Positions 1 to 9,091 of a stretch of DNA of 64,000 nucleotides are shown piece after piece. The stretch covers positions 682,001-746,000 of the forward strand of contig NZ_AFBG01000019.1 in assembly GCF_000204195.1 (NCBI RefSeq), written 5' to 3'. The translations under genes were made by a program, and so were the position numbers. A model generated the notes under the pieces. That model was not told the origin of the DNA. It searched no databases and was given only the letters and a program-made list of their open reading frames with translations. Positions within the stretch are counted from its first letter, which is position 1; every line of letters starts with the position of its first letter. The stretch is from Acidovorax radicis N35. Its GTDB lineage: Bacteria; Pseudomonadota; Gammaproteobacteria; Burkholderiales; Burkholderiaceae_C.

Positions 1-701
1 TTGGCAATGCGCGGCGTGCCGCGTGAGCGGCGGGCGATCTCGAAGCCGCCTTCATCGTCCATGGGTGCGTTGAGCAAACCGGCGCTTCGCTTGACGATGC
101 GCGCCAGCTCTTCGGAAGTGTAGAACTCCAGCCGCGCCACGATGCCGAAACGGTCGCGCAGCGGGTTGGTCAGCATGCCGGCGCGCGTGGTGGCACCCAC
201 CAGAGTAAAGGGCTGCAGGTCGAGCTTGATGCTGCGCGCAGCCGGCCCTTCGCCAATCATGATGTCGATCTGGTAGTCCTCCAGCGCGGGGTAGAGGATT
301 TCCTCCACCACAGGCGACAGGCGGTGGATCTCGTCAATGAAAAGAACATCGTTCTTTTCGAGGTTGGTCAGCAGCGCCGCCAGATCCTTGGGCTTTTCGA
401 GCACAGGGCCACTGGTCTGGCGCAGGTTGACCCCCAGCTCAGCCGCAATGATGTGACTGAGCGTGGTCTTTCCCAGGCCGGGCGGGCCAAACAGCAGCAC
501 ATGGTCCAGCGCCTCGCCCCGTTTGCGTGCCGCGCCAATGAATATCTCCAGCTGCTCGCGCGCCTTCACCTGGCCCACGTACTCCTGCAGCAGTTTGGGG
601 CGCAGCGCGCGCTCGATCGCCTCCTCCTGGGGCGATGCGGGCACGGCGGAGATGACGCGTTTGGCGGGGGCGGGGGCGAAGTCGTCGGTCTGGATGGTCA
701 T
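1..701 (-). CDS. ruvB: RuvB, Holliday junction branch-migration helicase (3' end outside window)
   Basis: Hexameric AAA+ motor that, with RuvA, drives branch migration of Holliday junctions in the cytoplasm. The first 233 or so residues are visible, from ATG at 701 to the window edge. Seen: N-terminal RuvB linker ([10 protein letters not shown]), Walker [10 protein letters not shown], Walker B DEIH, and the sensor-region motif GATTRAG followed by LRDRFG, all typical of RuvB. The C-terminal winged-helix domain lies outside the window. It starts only 9 bp after the stop of a secreted protease gene on the same strand, with ruvA beyond that, so the usual ruvA-ruvB pair is interrupted. The identity is secure. 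Confidence 0.96.
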   Translation of the reverse strand, partial: MTIQTDDFAPAPAKRVISAVPASPQEEAIERALRPKLLQEYVGQVKAREQLEIFIGAARKRGEALDHVLLFGPPGLGKTTLSHIIAAELGVNLRQTSGPVLEKPKDLAALLTNLEKNDVLFIDEIHRLSPVVEEILYPALEDYQIDIMIGEGPAARSIKLDLQPFTLVGATTRAGMLTNPLRDRFGIVARLEFYTSEELARIVKRSAGLLNAPMDDEGGFEIARRSRGTPRIA

Positions 702-710
702 GCAGCCCCG

Positions 711-2633
711 TTATTTGTCCGCCCAGACATAAAAGCCAATGCCTTGCTCAAGATACTGCTGGCCCAGATTGGCATTGATGTAGTTGCGCTCTGCCGCACT
801 GGTTGTATAGAAGTAGGTTCCCGTATTGCGGTTGAGGTAGCGGTAGACGGGCATGGCTCCATTGCCCGGCGCAGCCTGCCCCCACCATGCCGTACCTTCC
901 AGAGCCACGGATGGGAACGTCTGGCGCATCGCATCGCGCTCCACTGGGCTGGCCGTATAGAGATGCATCTTGCGTGCCAGATCCACCAGTCGATACACCG
1001 GGAACAGGTTAGAGCCCTCAATGGGGTACGCGTAGAAGATCGCGCCTTCATAGACGAAGTTCGATGCAAACTGATTGATCAGGAGGTCCCGCTCGCCCAC
1101 GTTGCTGGTGTAGAAGTGCTCCAGCCCTGCCATGTTGTAGAAGCGATAGACAGGCACCCGGCCCGTGGGGCCGGAGGGCGGCGTGGCGGACGACAACCAG
1201 TTCTTCAGCGCAGCGTTGTACGCCACGTCAAAACGGCCATAGAAATCGGGGGATGCAATCGCCGAGCAGCTGGAGCTGCCGCCGTAGAGCGTACCGATCA
1301 CGTATGCACCGTCCTTGAACAGGGCGGAGCCACTGCTGCCGCCTTCGGTGGTGCCCTCGCTCCAGCTCACTCGGTAAAAATTGCCCGACGAACCGCTGCA
1401 CTGGAACTCGGTGCCACTGGTGGCCGTGCAGGAAGTCAGACTCGTCAACGAGCCCAGGCTCACCTTGAGCAAATCGCCCCGGGGATGGTGCAGGCCCACC
1501 ACCGACGAGCTCAGTGCCTGGGTGCCGGCATCCCAGCCGGCGAAGACGGCGCCCGATGGAGGCGTGTCGTTGAGCCGCAGGAAGGATGTGTCCGTACCCG
1601 CCGAAGCGTAGAGCAGCGAAGCGCCATTGACGCGCTTGGTGGTCGTGCTCGACAGGGTCCGGCTGTTGCACACAGGGGCGCGGTAGAACCAGTCGGTCTG
1701 CAGCGAGGAGGCTTCGGCCTGCTTGGAGATGCAATGGTTGGCCGTCAGAAAATACGGCGTGCCCGACGACTGGCTGTCATTGAGCAGTGTGCCGGTGCAA
1801 AGAAAGGAGTTGGCTCCGGACGTGAAGATCATGCGGGCCACGGCATTGCGCTGGTTCGCGTAGGCTTCGTAGCAGCTGGCGTCCAAGTGGCAGGATGCCG
1901 ATTCGTTGATCTTGGTGGAAAGCTCTTCCTCGGTGGGAATAGACAGGTTCTCGAAGATGTGCGAGACGCGCGGCACCGAAAGGTCTACCGTGCCGGGGTT
2001 AGCACCCGCAGGCAGCTCCAGCTCCAGCGTGGCCTCGTTCGACCCCACGTCTGGCGTCCACCAGGTCTGACCGTCCAGGGTGGTGTCGCCAGCCTGCGCA
2101 TTGCGCTGAATGCGCTGCAGCACTTCCTGGCCGGAAATCTGGAACACCGTGGTCGTATCCGCCTGGCTGTAGACACGCAGCACGGCCCCCGGGGGCAGCG
2201 CGCGGGCCACCACGCCCAGGCGCAACCCATGCGCCCCTTCGGCAGAAAAACTGATGGCAGCCACCTGGCCGCCGCTGGGGGTCGGCTTCCACTGCAACTG
2301 CTGCAGTGTCTGCTCCACAGTACGTGTGGCCGCCACATCGCGCGCCATCCCCACCTGGCGTGGCCCAATGCCACCGCCAAGCGATGCGGTCTTGGACTCT
2401 TCCAAGGCACCCAGACTCACCTTCGAAGGCGTGGGCGCCGCGACGAGCGCGCTGCGGGACTTGACGTTCGACACGCCCTGGTCCACGCTGGCGGGCTGCA
2501 CCCAGCCATCCACCATCAGCACAGAGGCGGCTTTCTGCGCGCTTCCTTCTGTCCCGCCTCCGCCGCACCCCGCCAGCAAAGCAATCGCCGCACTCCAGGC
2601 GACACCCATGCGCAACATCACTCTAAATTTCAT
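711..2633 (-). CDS. Secreted trypsin-like (lysyl endopeptidase-like) serine protease lipoprotein with DUF5648-type C-terminal repeats
   Basis: 640 residues. The N-terminus is a lipoprotein signal (ALLAGC, lipidated Cys about residue 23), so it is probably anchored to the outer membrane. The middle resembles family S1 peptidases of the Achromobacter lysyl endopeptidase type. The triad can be read as His in FLTANHC, Asp in GTDTSFL and Ser in GGSSGSAL, and several Cys could form disulfides. The last 140 or so residues hold three 45-residue repeats with the pattern PVYR-(Y/L)-N-(H/Y)-FYT-ER-(F/W)Y, as in DUF5648, a domain of unknown, probably surface-binding role. ATG 2633 follows a GGGGAAAG ribosome site. 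It sits between ruvA (71 bp upstream) and ruvB (9 bp downstream), an odd place for a secreted enzyme. Substrate specificity cannot be told. Confidence 0.88.
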   Translation of the reverse strand: MKFRVMLRMGVAWSAAIALLAGCGGGGTEGSAQKAASVLMVDGWVQPASVDQGVSNVKSRSALVAAPTPSKVSLGALEESKTASLGGGIGPRQVGMARDVAATRTVEQTLQQLQWKPTPSGGQVAAISFSAEGAHGLRLGVVARALPPGAVLRVYSQADTTTVFQISGQEVLQRIQRNAQAGDTTLDGQTWWTPDVGSNEATLELELPAGANPGTVDLSVPRVSHIFENLSIPTEEELSTKINESASCHLDASCYEAYANQRNAVARMIFTSGANSFLCTGTLLNDSQSSGTPYFLTANHCISKQAEASSLQTDWFYRAPVCNSRTLSSTTTKRVNGASLLYASAGTDTSFLRLNDTPPSGAVFAGWDAGTQALSSSVVGLHHPRGDLLKVSLGSLTSLTSCTATSGTEFQCSGSSGNFYRVSWSEGTTEGGSSGSALFKDGAYVIGTLYGGSSSCSAIASPDFYGRFDVAYNAALKNWLSSATPPSGPTGRVPVYRFYNMAGLEHFYTSNVGERDLLINQFASNFVYEGAIFYAYPIEGSNLFPVYRLVDLARKMHLYTASPVERDAMRQTFPSVALEGTAWWGQAAPGNGAMPVYRYLNRNTGTYFYTTSAAERNYINANLGQQYLEQGIGFYVWADK

Positions 2634-2704
2634 TTCTTTCCCCCACTCCGGTCAAAACCGCCATTGAACACGAAAACAACTGCTACAACAAACCCGCGTA
2701 CGCC

Positions 2705-3280
2705 TTACTTGGCCAACGCCTTCAGTGCCAATTTGATGCCATCGCTCACGCCCACCTCTGAGGGCAAGGCCTTGAGGGCCGCAGCGGCCTCCTTGTCGTT
2801 GTAGCCCAAAGCCAACAGTGCCTGCAGAATGTCGGCCTGCGCATCGCTGGCGGCGGGGCCGTGGGCAGCGCCCATGTCTGCGCCCAGCTTGCCCTTGAGT
2901 TCCAGCAACAGCCGCTCAGCCGTCTTCTTGCCGATGCCCGGCACCTTGACCAGGCGGCCCGCCTCCTGCAGCGTGATGGCCTGGGCCAGATCGGCCACCC
3001 CCATGCCCGACAGTATGGACAGTGCCGTGCGCGGGCCCACACCCGATATCTTGATCAGCTCGCGGAACGCCTGGCGCTCGGGCGCCGTGGCAAAGCCATA
3101 CAGCAGCTGCGCGTCCTCCCGCACAATGAACTGGGTGAGCAGGCTCACCCGCTCGCCCACGGCGGGCAGGTTGTAGAACGTGCTCATGGGCACATTCACC
3201 TCATAGCCCACGCCATGGCAGTCCAGCAGCACCTCGGGGGGATTCTTCTCCAGCAGGGTGCCGGTCAATTTGCCTATCAT
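2705..3280 (-). CDS. ruvA: RuvA, Holliday junction DNA-binding subunit
   Basis: Tetrameric protein that binds the four-way junction and loads RuvB. 191 residues, normal for the family. Seen: N-terminal OB fold beginning MIGKLTG, a YGFAT stretch, two helix-hairpin-helix motifs (SGVGPRTAL and [11 protein letters not shown]), and a C-terminal helical domain ([16 protein letters not shown]) that contacts RuvB. I chose ATG 3280 because the protein begins MIGKLTG as in homologues; a longer upstream frame exists but is not conserved-looking. It is divergent from ybeZ, with under 50 bp between the two starts, so their promoters must overlap or lie inside one another's leader. Confidence 0.97.
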   Translation of the reverse strand: MIGKLTGTLLEKNPPEVLLDCHGVGYEVNVPMSTFYNLPAVGERVSLLTQFIVREDAQLLYGFATAPERQAFRELIKISGVGPRTALSILSGMGVADLAQAITLQEAGRLVKVPGIGKKTAERLLLELKGKLGADMGAAHGPAASDAQADILQALLALGYNDKEAAAALKALPSEVGVSDGIKLALKALAK

Positions 3281-3327
3281 TGATGTCCTTTGCCGCGCAC
3301 TGCGGCGATCCAACGGGAATTATCCGC

Positions 3328-4284
3328 GTGATCCTGCGCCACACCTTCACCCCCCACAACAACACCCGGCTCACCCACCTGTGCGGCCCGGCCGACGCAC
3401 ACCTGCGCACCATCGAAGTGGCCCTGCAGGTGAGCATTGCGCACCGGCATGAGCAGTTCAAAGTGGACGGCCCCAAAGCCAAGGCGACCCAGGCCATGGA
3501 GTTGCTGCAGGCGTTGTACGAGATGGCCGAGCGCCCTGTCACGGAAGACTACCTGCAGCTCATGCTGGCGGGCGACACCGCGCTGGTGGAGGCGCCCGAG
3601 GGCGCCATCGTGCTCAACACCCGCCGGGCCGACCTGCGGGGCCGCACACCCACGCAGAACCTGTACCTGGAAAACATCGCCAGCCACGACATCACCTTCG
3701 GCATCGGCCCTGCCGGCACCGGCAAGACCTATCTCGCCGTGGCCTGTGCCGTGGACGCGCTGGAGCGCAGTGCCGTGCAGCGCATCGTGCTCACCCGCCC
3801 GGCGGTCGAGGCGGGCGAACGCCTGGGCTTCCTGCCCGGCGACCTGGCGCAGAAGGTGGACCCGTATTTGCGCCCGCTGTACGACGCGTTGTACGAGCTG
3901 ATGGGCTACGACAAGGTGCAGAAGGCCTTCGAGCGCAATGCCCTGGAAATCGCACCGCTGGCGTTCATGCGCGGGCGCACGCTGAACAATGCCTTCGTGA
4001 TCCTGGACGAGGCGCAAAACACCACGCCCGAGCAGATGAAGATGTTCCTCACACGCATCGGCTTTGGCGCCAAGGCGGTCGTCACAGGGGATGTGAGCCA
4101 GATCGACCTGCCCAAGGGGTCGATGAGCGGCCTGATCGATGCCGAGCGGGTGCTCAAGCGGGTCAAAGGCATCTCCGTGACCCGCTTCACCACGGCTGAC
4201 GTAGTGCGCCACCCGCTGGTCGCGCGCATTGTGGATGCCTACGACGCGCCGCGCCGCGCCCCGGCTTCTCGCAGCCGGGACTAA
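3328..4284 (+). CDS. ybeZ: PhoH-family ATPase YbeZ
   Basis: PhoH-like P-loop NTPase, about 318 residues. Its usual neighbour is ybeY, as here, and the pair is linked to rRNA/ribosome maturation. Seen: an N-terminal KH-like region, Walker [12 protein letters not shown], the [16 protein letters not shown] segment typical of the family, and Walker [10 protein letters not shown] prefer GTG 3328 (VILRHTFTP...) because homologues begin at this point. An in-frame ATG at 3280 would add 16 unconserved residues and overlap the ruvA start. A dispersed repeat fills the 62 bp before ybeY. The exact biochemical activity of YbeZ is not established. Confidence 0.93.
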   Translation: MILRHTFTPHNNTRLTHLCGPADAHLRTIEVALQVSIAHRHEQFKVDGPKAKATQAMELLQALYEMAERPVTEDYLQLMLAGDTALVEAPEGAIVLNTRRADLRGRTPTQNLYLENIASHDITFGIGPAGTGKTYLAVACAVDALERSAVQRIVLTRPAVEAGERLGFLPGDLAQKVDPYLRPLYDALYELMGYDKVQKAFERNALEIAPLAFMRGRTLNNAFVILDEAQNTTPEQMKMFLTRIGFGAKAVVTGDVSQIDLPKGSMSGLIDAERVLKRVKGISVTRFTTADVVRHPLVARIVDAYDAPRRAPASRSRD

Positions 4285-4340
4285 AACTATCATTTTTATA
4301 GCTATCAGCGCTTATCCATCAAGCGCTGGCGGCAAAAAAA
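4285..4340 (+). repeat. Dispersed palindromic repeat, copy a
   Basis: Contains atagctatcagcgctt, then atccatc, then aagcgctgg and an A-rich tail; AGCGCTT/AAGCGCT form a short hairpin. It is one of nine related copies in this window and lies between the ybeZ stop and ybeY. Because ybeY starts just after it, the element forms the leader of ybeY. Confidence 0.75.
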
Positions 4341-4346
4341 GCAAAA

Positions 4347-4811
4347 ATGTCCTTGAACCAACTCTCCCTGTCGCTGCAGTTCGGCACGTTTGACGGTGCG
4401 GCCGCGCACCGCGCCGTGCTGCCACGCCACAAGGTCACCCGCTGGATTCGCCACGCGCTGGCCACCGATGCCGAGATCACCGTACGCATCGTGGGCACCG
4501 AAGAAGGCCAGCAGCTCAACCGCGAGTACCGCAAGAAGGACTACGCCACCAACGTGCTCACCTTCGACTACACGCAGGAACCCGTGGTGACTGCCGACCT
4601 GGTGCTGTGCGCCCCTGTGATCGAGCGCGAGGCCAAAGAGCAGAACAAAAGCCTGGAAGAGCACTACGCCCACATGCTGGTGCATGGCACGCTGCATGCC
4701 CAGGGCTGGGACCACGAGACCAGTGAAGAAGATGCGCAGGCAATGGAGTCCTACGAAACGGACATCCTGGGCGAACTGGGGTTTGCAGACCCTTACGCCA
4801 CTGGTCCATAG
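4347..4811 (+). CDS. ybeY: YbeY endoribonuclease / rRNA maturation factor
   Basis: Single-strand-specific, zinc-dependent endoribonuclease acting in 16S rRNA 3' maturation and 70S ribosome quality control. 154 residues, normal for the family. The UPF0054 zinc motif H-x3-H-x5-H is intact as [11 protein letters not shown] near residues 112-122, and the [12 protein letters not shown] segment typical of YbeY is present. It lies downstream of ybeZ on the same strand, the conserved arrangement, but a copy of the dispersed palindromic repeat separates the two genes. Confidence 0.96.
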   Translation: MSLNQLSLSLQFGTFDGAAAHRAVLPRHKVTRWIRHALATDAEITVRIVGTEEGQQLNREYRKKDYATNVLTFDYTQEPVVTADLVLCAPVIEREAKEQNKSLEEHYAHMLVHGTLHAQGWDHETSEEDAQAMESYETDILGELGFADPYATGP

Positions 4812-4920
4812 CTCCTCTGTTACGGGGGGGCACTCAGCCCCAGTCTTTGGAACCCAGACCAAAGCGCCCCGGAAACAAAAGGTATCAATTCTTCTGCTCC
4901 TTTACCAGATGGTATAAAAG

Positions 4921-4945
4921 TTTCCAACTTTCAGGGAGTTGGAAA
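4921..4945 (+). promoter_or_regulatory. Hairpin around the ribosome-binding site of the first FG-GAP lipoprotein gene
   Basis: TTTCCAACT (4921-4929) and AGTTGGAAA (4937-4945) form a perfect 9-bp stem with a 7-nt loop (ttcaggg). The AGGGAG ribosome site (4933-4938) sits in the loop and stem, and ATG 4948 begins two bases after the stem. It could hide the ribosome site; no ligand or temperature role can be assigned. A 10-bp direct repeat ttaccagatg (4902-4911 and 4954-4963) flanks it. Confidence 0.5.
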
Positions 4946-4947
4946 TA

Positions 4948-6897
4948 ATGCACTTACCAGATGTGAAGGTACGGCGCATGCTGCTGCGCGCCTTTCAGTT
5001 CAGTGCAACGGGTGTTTTTGCTGCTTTGGCGATCAGCGCCTGTGGTGAAGGCAGTGGCGATGCGTCTTTGGACAAAACAACTGCCCCCTCCGGCTTCTCG
5101 GTCAGCTACGACACCAAGGGCTACCTTTTCCACTGGGGCTCCACGGCAGGCGCCACACACTACGAACTGGTGGAGGACCCAGACGGCCTCGGCCCCTTGC
5201 CCGAAGCCCAGGTGGGTGGAGCCATCGCCCCCACCAGTTACGCGCACAGCCTGGCCGCACAACTGTTGTACGAGCGTGTGAACGCCAGCTACCGAATGCG
5301 CGCCTGCGATGCCAGCGGCTGCGGCACCTTTACCAGCGCCGTGGTGCCTGACCTGGCCAAGGCCATCGGCTACTTCAAGGCCAGCAACAGTGACCAGGGC
5401 AAGGGCTTGTACGGCGCTAGCGTTACGCTGTCAGCCGATGGCAGCACCCTCGCGGTCGGGGCGCCTGATGAAGGCAGCAAATCTACTGGCATCAATGGCG
5501 ACCAGGCCGACAACTCCCTCCGATCCGCCGGGGCCGTGTATGTCTTCACGCGGGCCTCCGGTAGATGGCGCCAGCAGGCCTATATCAAGGCCAGCAACAA
5601 CCGGGAAGTCCTCCTGTTTGGCAGCATTCCACTTGCCACCGCCCGGTTTGGCACCAGCGTTTCGCTCTCGTCCGATGGCAACACGCTGGCCGTGGGTGCA
5701 CCCGACGAGTCCAGCAATGCCAGAGGCGTTGATGGCGACCCAACGAATGCCCTGGCCCCCGGCGCAGGTGCCGCCTACGTTTTCACGCGCAGCAGCGGCG
5801 CATGGAGCCAGCATGCCTACGTGAAGGCCAGCAATACGCAGGCCAAGGCCGATATCGTGATTGGACTCGGGGTCTTCGGCGTGCGCTACCCCGCCCAGTT
5901 CGGCAGCAGCGTGGCGCTGTCTGCCGATGGTCGCGTGCTGGCGGTGAGTGCGCCAGGTGACACCAGCAATGCCAAAGGGATCAATGGCAACCAGCAAGAC
6001 ACGTCCGCGCCATTTGCTGGCGCCGTGTATGTGTTCGCCCGCACCCCCGCTAGCTGGGCCCAGCAGGCCTACATCAAGGCCAGCAACACCGCCGAACAGA
6101 CCCAGTTCGGCAGCGCCCTTGCGCTGTCGGAAGACGGGCGTACGCTGGCTGTAGGGTCCAGACATGAGCACGGCACGTCCAGCGGCATCAACGGCGACCA
6201 GAACGGCTCCGGCACCCTCTTCTCAGGCTCCGCCTACGTATTTGTCCACAACGGCGACGGTCAATGGAGCCAGCAAGCCTACGTGAAATCCAGCAATGCG
6301 GACGCGTTCGACTCCTTCGGCTACAGCGTTGCCCTGTCGGCCGACGGAAACACCCTGGCCGTGGGTGCGCCCAAGGAATCCAGCGACACGGACGGGATCA
6401 ACAAGGCACCCGGTCCGCGCTCTCTGATAGGTGCTGGCGCCGCCTACGTGTTCACACGCAGCAACTCCAATTGGAGTCAGCAGGCCTTCATTAAGCCCAG
6501 CAAAGCCGGGGTCAATGCCGCGTTCGGATCGAGCCTGGCGATTTCGGCCGACGGCAACACGCTGGCCGTGGCTTCGACGTCTGAAGCCGGCAGCGGAAGA
6601 GGCTTCAACGCCAACCAGGCTGAGCTGTCGGCCGGGGCCGCAGGCGCTGCATACATATTCCAGCGCAGCGGCAGCGCCTGGACGCAGAAGGCGTACGTGA
6701 AGGCCAGCAACACCGACCCCTTGGACCACTTCGGTGCCAGCATTGCACTGTCGGGGGACGGGGCCACGATGGCCGTGGGAGCAACGGGTGAAGGTAGTCT
6801 GGCTACGGGCATCCAGGGCAACCAGGCCGACAACCGCGGGGCACCCGTCATATCCGCCGGGGGCATGGCGGGCGTTGGCGCGGTGTACCTGTACTGA
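4948..6897 (+). CDS. Lipoprotein with FG-GAP-like (integrin beta-propeller type) repeats, paralogue 1
   Basis: About 649 residues. Lipobox AISAC with the modified Cys near residue 32, then a fibronectin-III-like stretch (about 40-130: SGFSVSYD, YELVEDPDG, YRMRACDASGCG). Seven or so repeats of about 75 residues follow, each with (I/V)KASN...FG-SVALSADG-TLAVGAP-E...GING...AGAAYVFTR...W-QQAY. The pattern resembles FG-GAP/integrin-alpha propeller blades, so a single outer-membrane or surface propeller is likely; seven blades would close a ring. The frame stays open upstream to TTG 4939, but ATG 4948 has correct spacing from AGGGAG. A close paralogue follows 67 bp downstream. The ligand is unknown. 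Confidence 0.85.
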   Translation: MHLPDVKVRRMLLRAFQFSATGVFAALAISACGEGSGDASLDKTTAPSGFSVSYDTKGYLFHWGSTAGATHYELVEDPDGLGPLPEAQVGGAIAPTSYAHSLAAQLLYERVNASYRMRACDASGCGTFTSAVVPDLAKAIGYFKASNSDQGKGLYGASVTLSADGSTLAVGAPDEGSKSTGINGDQADNSLRSAGAVYVFTRASGRWRQQAYIKASNNREVLLFGSIPLATARFGTSVSLSSDGNTLAVGAPDESSNARGVDGDPTNALAPGAGAAYVFTRSSGAWSQHAYVKASNTQAKADIVIGLGVFGVRYPAQFGSSVALSADGRVLAVSAPGDTSNAKGINGNQQDTSAPFAGAVYVFARTPASWAQQAYIKASNTAEQTQFGSALALSEDGRTLAVGSRHEHGTSSGINGDQNGSGTLFSGSAYVFVHNGDGQWSQQAYVKSSNADAFDSFGYSVALSADGNTLAVGAPKESSDTDGINKAPGPRSLIGAGAAYVFTRSNSNWSQQAFIKPSKAGVNAAFGSSLAISADGNTLAVASTSEAGSGRGFNANQAELSAGAAGAAYIFQRSGSAWTQKAYVKASNTDPLDHFGASIALSGDGATMAVGATGEGSLATGIQGNQADNRGAPVISAGGMAGVGAVYLY

Positions 6898-6964
6898 TCA
6901 CAGATAGACCCACACGCACCATTCCGCCGGGCAGCAACGCGCCATCACCACCAGGAAACCCACC

Positions 6965-8797
6965 ATGCCATGGATCCCCCGGCGTCTGAGCGCATTGTTG
7001 CTCGCTGCGCCCCTGGCGCTGGCTTTGACGGCCTGCGGTGGCTCCGGCAGCACCGAGCCCTCTGATCCTGCGCCCTCAGGCCCCGTGCCCCCCACGGGCT
7101 TCACCGTGGGCTATGACGTCAAGGCCTACAACTTCAGCTGGAATGCCAGCCCTAACGCATCAAGGTATGAACTGTTCGAGGACCCCGATGGCGCAACGGG
7201 CTCCCAGCCAGCGGCGCAGATCGGCGGCGCCCTTACAACCACCGCTTACGCACACAGTCTGACATCCCAGTTGCTGCACGAGCGGGTGAATGCCATCTAC
7301 CGCGTTCGCGCCTGCGATGCCAGCGGCTGCGGTGCCTTTACCGCCGCGCTACTGCCCAACCTCACGAAAGCCATTGGCCAGATTCAGCCTAACCACACGG
7401 GCCTATCGGCACGATGGGGCAGCAGCGTGGCCCTCTCTGCAGACGGCAGCACCCTGGCCGTGGGGGCAACGGGCGACGACAGCGGCGCCACCGGCATCAA
7501 TGGGGATCCGGCGAACGCCGCAGCGTCCGACTCCGGCGCCGTGATGGTGTTTGTGCGCAGCGGCGGCGGCTGGACCCAGCAGGCTTACATCAAGGCCAGC
7601 AATACCGCGTCCCAAACGTCATTTGGCTTCAGTGTGGCACTGTCGGCGGACGGCAATACGTTGGCCGTGGGCTCCATTGGGGAACGTGGCGGTGCCACGG
7701 GCATCAACGGCGACCAGACGGATACCTCCAAGCCGGGCAGCTCCGGAGCGGCGTATGTCTTTACCCGCAACAACAGCCAATGGAATCAACAGGCCTATGT
7801 GAAACCGAGCAACACCGGCGTGGCCCAATCGTTAGGCTGGAGTGTTGCGCTGGCGGCAGATGGCAACACACTGGCCGTAAGCGCGGTGGGTGAATCCAGC
7901 AACGCCACCGGCATCCATGGCGACCAGACGAATTCCATGATGCCAACCGCCGGGGCCGTTTACGTATTCAGCCGTTTTGCGAACACCTGGAACCAGCAGG
8001 CCTATGTGAAGGCAAGCAACACCGAGCAGACGCCCGAATACGTGACAACCCCCGGGTTCATCAATGTCATCGCCAACGCCCAGCAATTTGGCACCAGCCT
8101 TGCCCTCTCAGCCGATGGGAACACGTTGGCGGTTGGTGCGCTGGGCGAACGCAGTGCGGCAACGGGCATCAACGGCAACCAGACAGACAGGTCCGCGAAC
8201 AAAGCGGGGGCCGTATACCTGTTCACGCGAAGCAGCAGCGTCTGGAGCCAGCAGGCTTACGTCAAGGCCAGCAACACCGATGCCAACGACTTTTTCGGTT
8301 ATCGCCTCGCCCTTTCAGGGGACGGGGCAACACTGGCTGTGGGCGCGCAGGGCGAAGCCAGCAAGGCCACGGGCATCCAGGGGGTGCAGAGTGACAACTC
8401 TGCACAAGGAGCCGGGGCCGCCTACGTCTACACGCGAGGCGGCGTCGGCTGGAACCAGCAGGCCTATATCAAAGCCAGCAATACCGACACCGGGGACGTG
8501 TTCGGCAATGCCCTGGCGCTATCGTTTGACGGCAACACACTGGCCGTCGGCGCCCCCCAAGAGGCAAGCAGCGCCACCGGCATCAATGGCAACCAAGCCG
8601 ACAACACCGTCTGGCAGGCAGGCGCCGCGTATATCTACCGCCGCGACGGCAGCACCTGGAACCAGCGCGCCTATGTAAAGCCCGTGAGCACCAATATGTC
8701 GCTTGCCTTCGGCCGGACCCTGGCCTTGTCGGCCGATGGACACACGCTGGCCGTCGGAGCGGACAGCCAGTTCGACGGTGCGCTGTATCTTTACTGA
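6965..8797 (+). CDS. Lipoprotein with FG-GAP-like repeats, paralogue 2
   Basis: 610 residues, same architecture as the preceding gene: lipobox LTAC (Cys near residue 24), Pro/Ser-rich linker, fibronectin-III-like region with NFSWNASPN and RACDASGCGAF, then about seven repeats ending YVFTR/YIYRR...NQQAY(V/I)K. ATG 6965 follows AGGAAAC. The two genes clearly arose by tandem duplication and have since diverged in the linker and in the loop lengths of some blades. A decayed third copy follows. Probably surface-exposed; whether it binds a ligand, a partner or the cell's own matrix cannot be read from sequence. Confidence 0.85.
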   Translation: MPWIPRRLSALLLAAPLALALTACGGSGSTEPSDPAPSGPVPPTGFTVGYDVKAYNFSWNASPNASRYELFEDPDGATGSQPAAQIGGALTTTAYAHSLTSQLLHERVNAIYRVRACDASGCGAFTAALLPNLTKAIGQIQPNHTGLSARWGSSVALSADGSTLAVGATGDDSGATGINGDPANAAASDSGAVMVFVRSGGGWTQQAYIKASNTASQTSFGFSVALSADGNTLAVGSIGERGGATGINGDQTDTSKPGSSGAAYVFTRNNSQWNQQAYVKPSNTGVAQSLGWSVALAADGNTLAVSAVGESSNATGIHGDQTNSMMPTAGAVYVFSRFANTWNQQAYVKASNTEQTPEYVTTPGFINVIANAQQFGTSLALSADGNTLAVGALGERSAATGINGNQTDRSANKAGAVYLFTRSSSVWSQQAYVKASNTDANDFFGYRLALSGDGATLAVGAQGEASKATGIQGVQSDNSAQGAGAAYVYTRGGVGWNQQAYIKASNTDTGDVFGNALALSFDGNTLAVGAPQEASSATGINGNQADNTVWQAGAAYIYRRDGSTWNQRAYVKPVSTNMSLAFGRTLALSADGHTLAVGADSQFDGALYLY

Positions 8798-8823
8798 CCG
8801 CCCTCCAGAAGAAGGGCACCACC

Positions 8824-9082
8824 ATGCTTTCGATCTCCCGTACCGGGGCACCCTTTTTTACAGCCGCGCTGCTGACGCTGGTTGACTGCCTGTGGCGATG
8901 ACTCCTCCGGCCCCTCGGCGCCCTCAGGCTTCGCCGTGGACAATGGCGCAAAGGACCACAACTCCAGCCGGAACGCCAACGCCACACGGTACGAACTGTC
9001 ATGTGGACGTTGGCCCTTGGATGTACGCAGACAAAACTGTTGCACCCGCGCCAGTACTAATGACCGCTGCGCCGCCTTCTAC
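8824..9082 (+). pseudogene. Remnant of a third FG-GAP lipoprotein paralogue
   Basis: A signal-peptide-like start (MLSISRTGAPFFTAALL, ATG 8824, with AGAAGAAGGG upstream) runs to a TGA within 26 codons. One base out of frame, from about 8882, the text continues as LTACGDDSSG, SGFAVDNG, NATRYEL and a scrambled match to QLLxERVNAxYRxRACDASGCGAF, ending near 9082. This is the lipobox plus fibronectin-like N-terminus of the two upstream genes with a +1 frameshift and internal deletions. All propeller repeats are gone. Downstream, the TSUP gene begins 10 bp later. Confidence 0.75.
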
Positions 9083-9091
9083 CATCGGTGC

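Noticed and set aside
324-2804. An 826-codon open frame on the plus strand across the protease gene
   Set aside because: It runs antisense to ruvB, the protease and ruvA. Its sequence has no domain, and long antisense frames are expected in GC-rich DNA.
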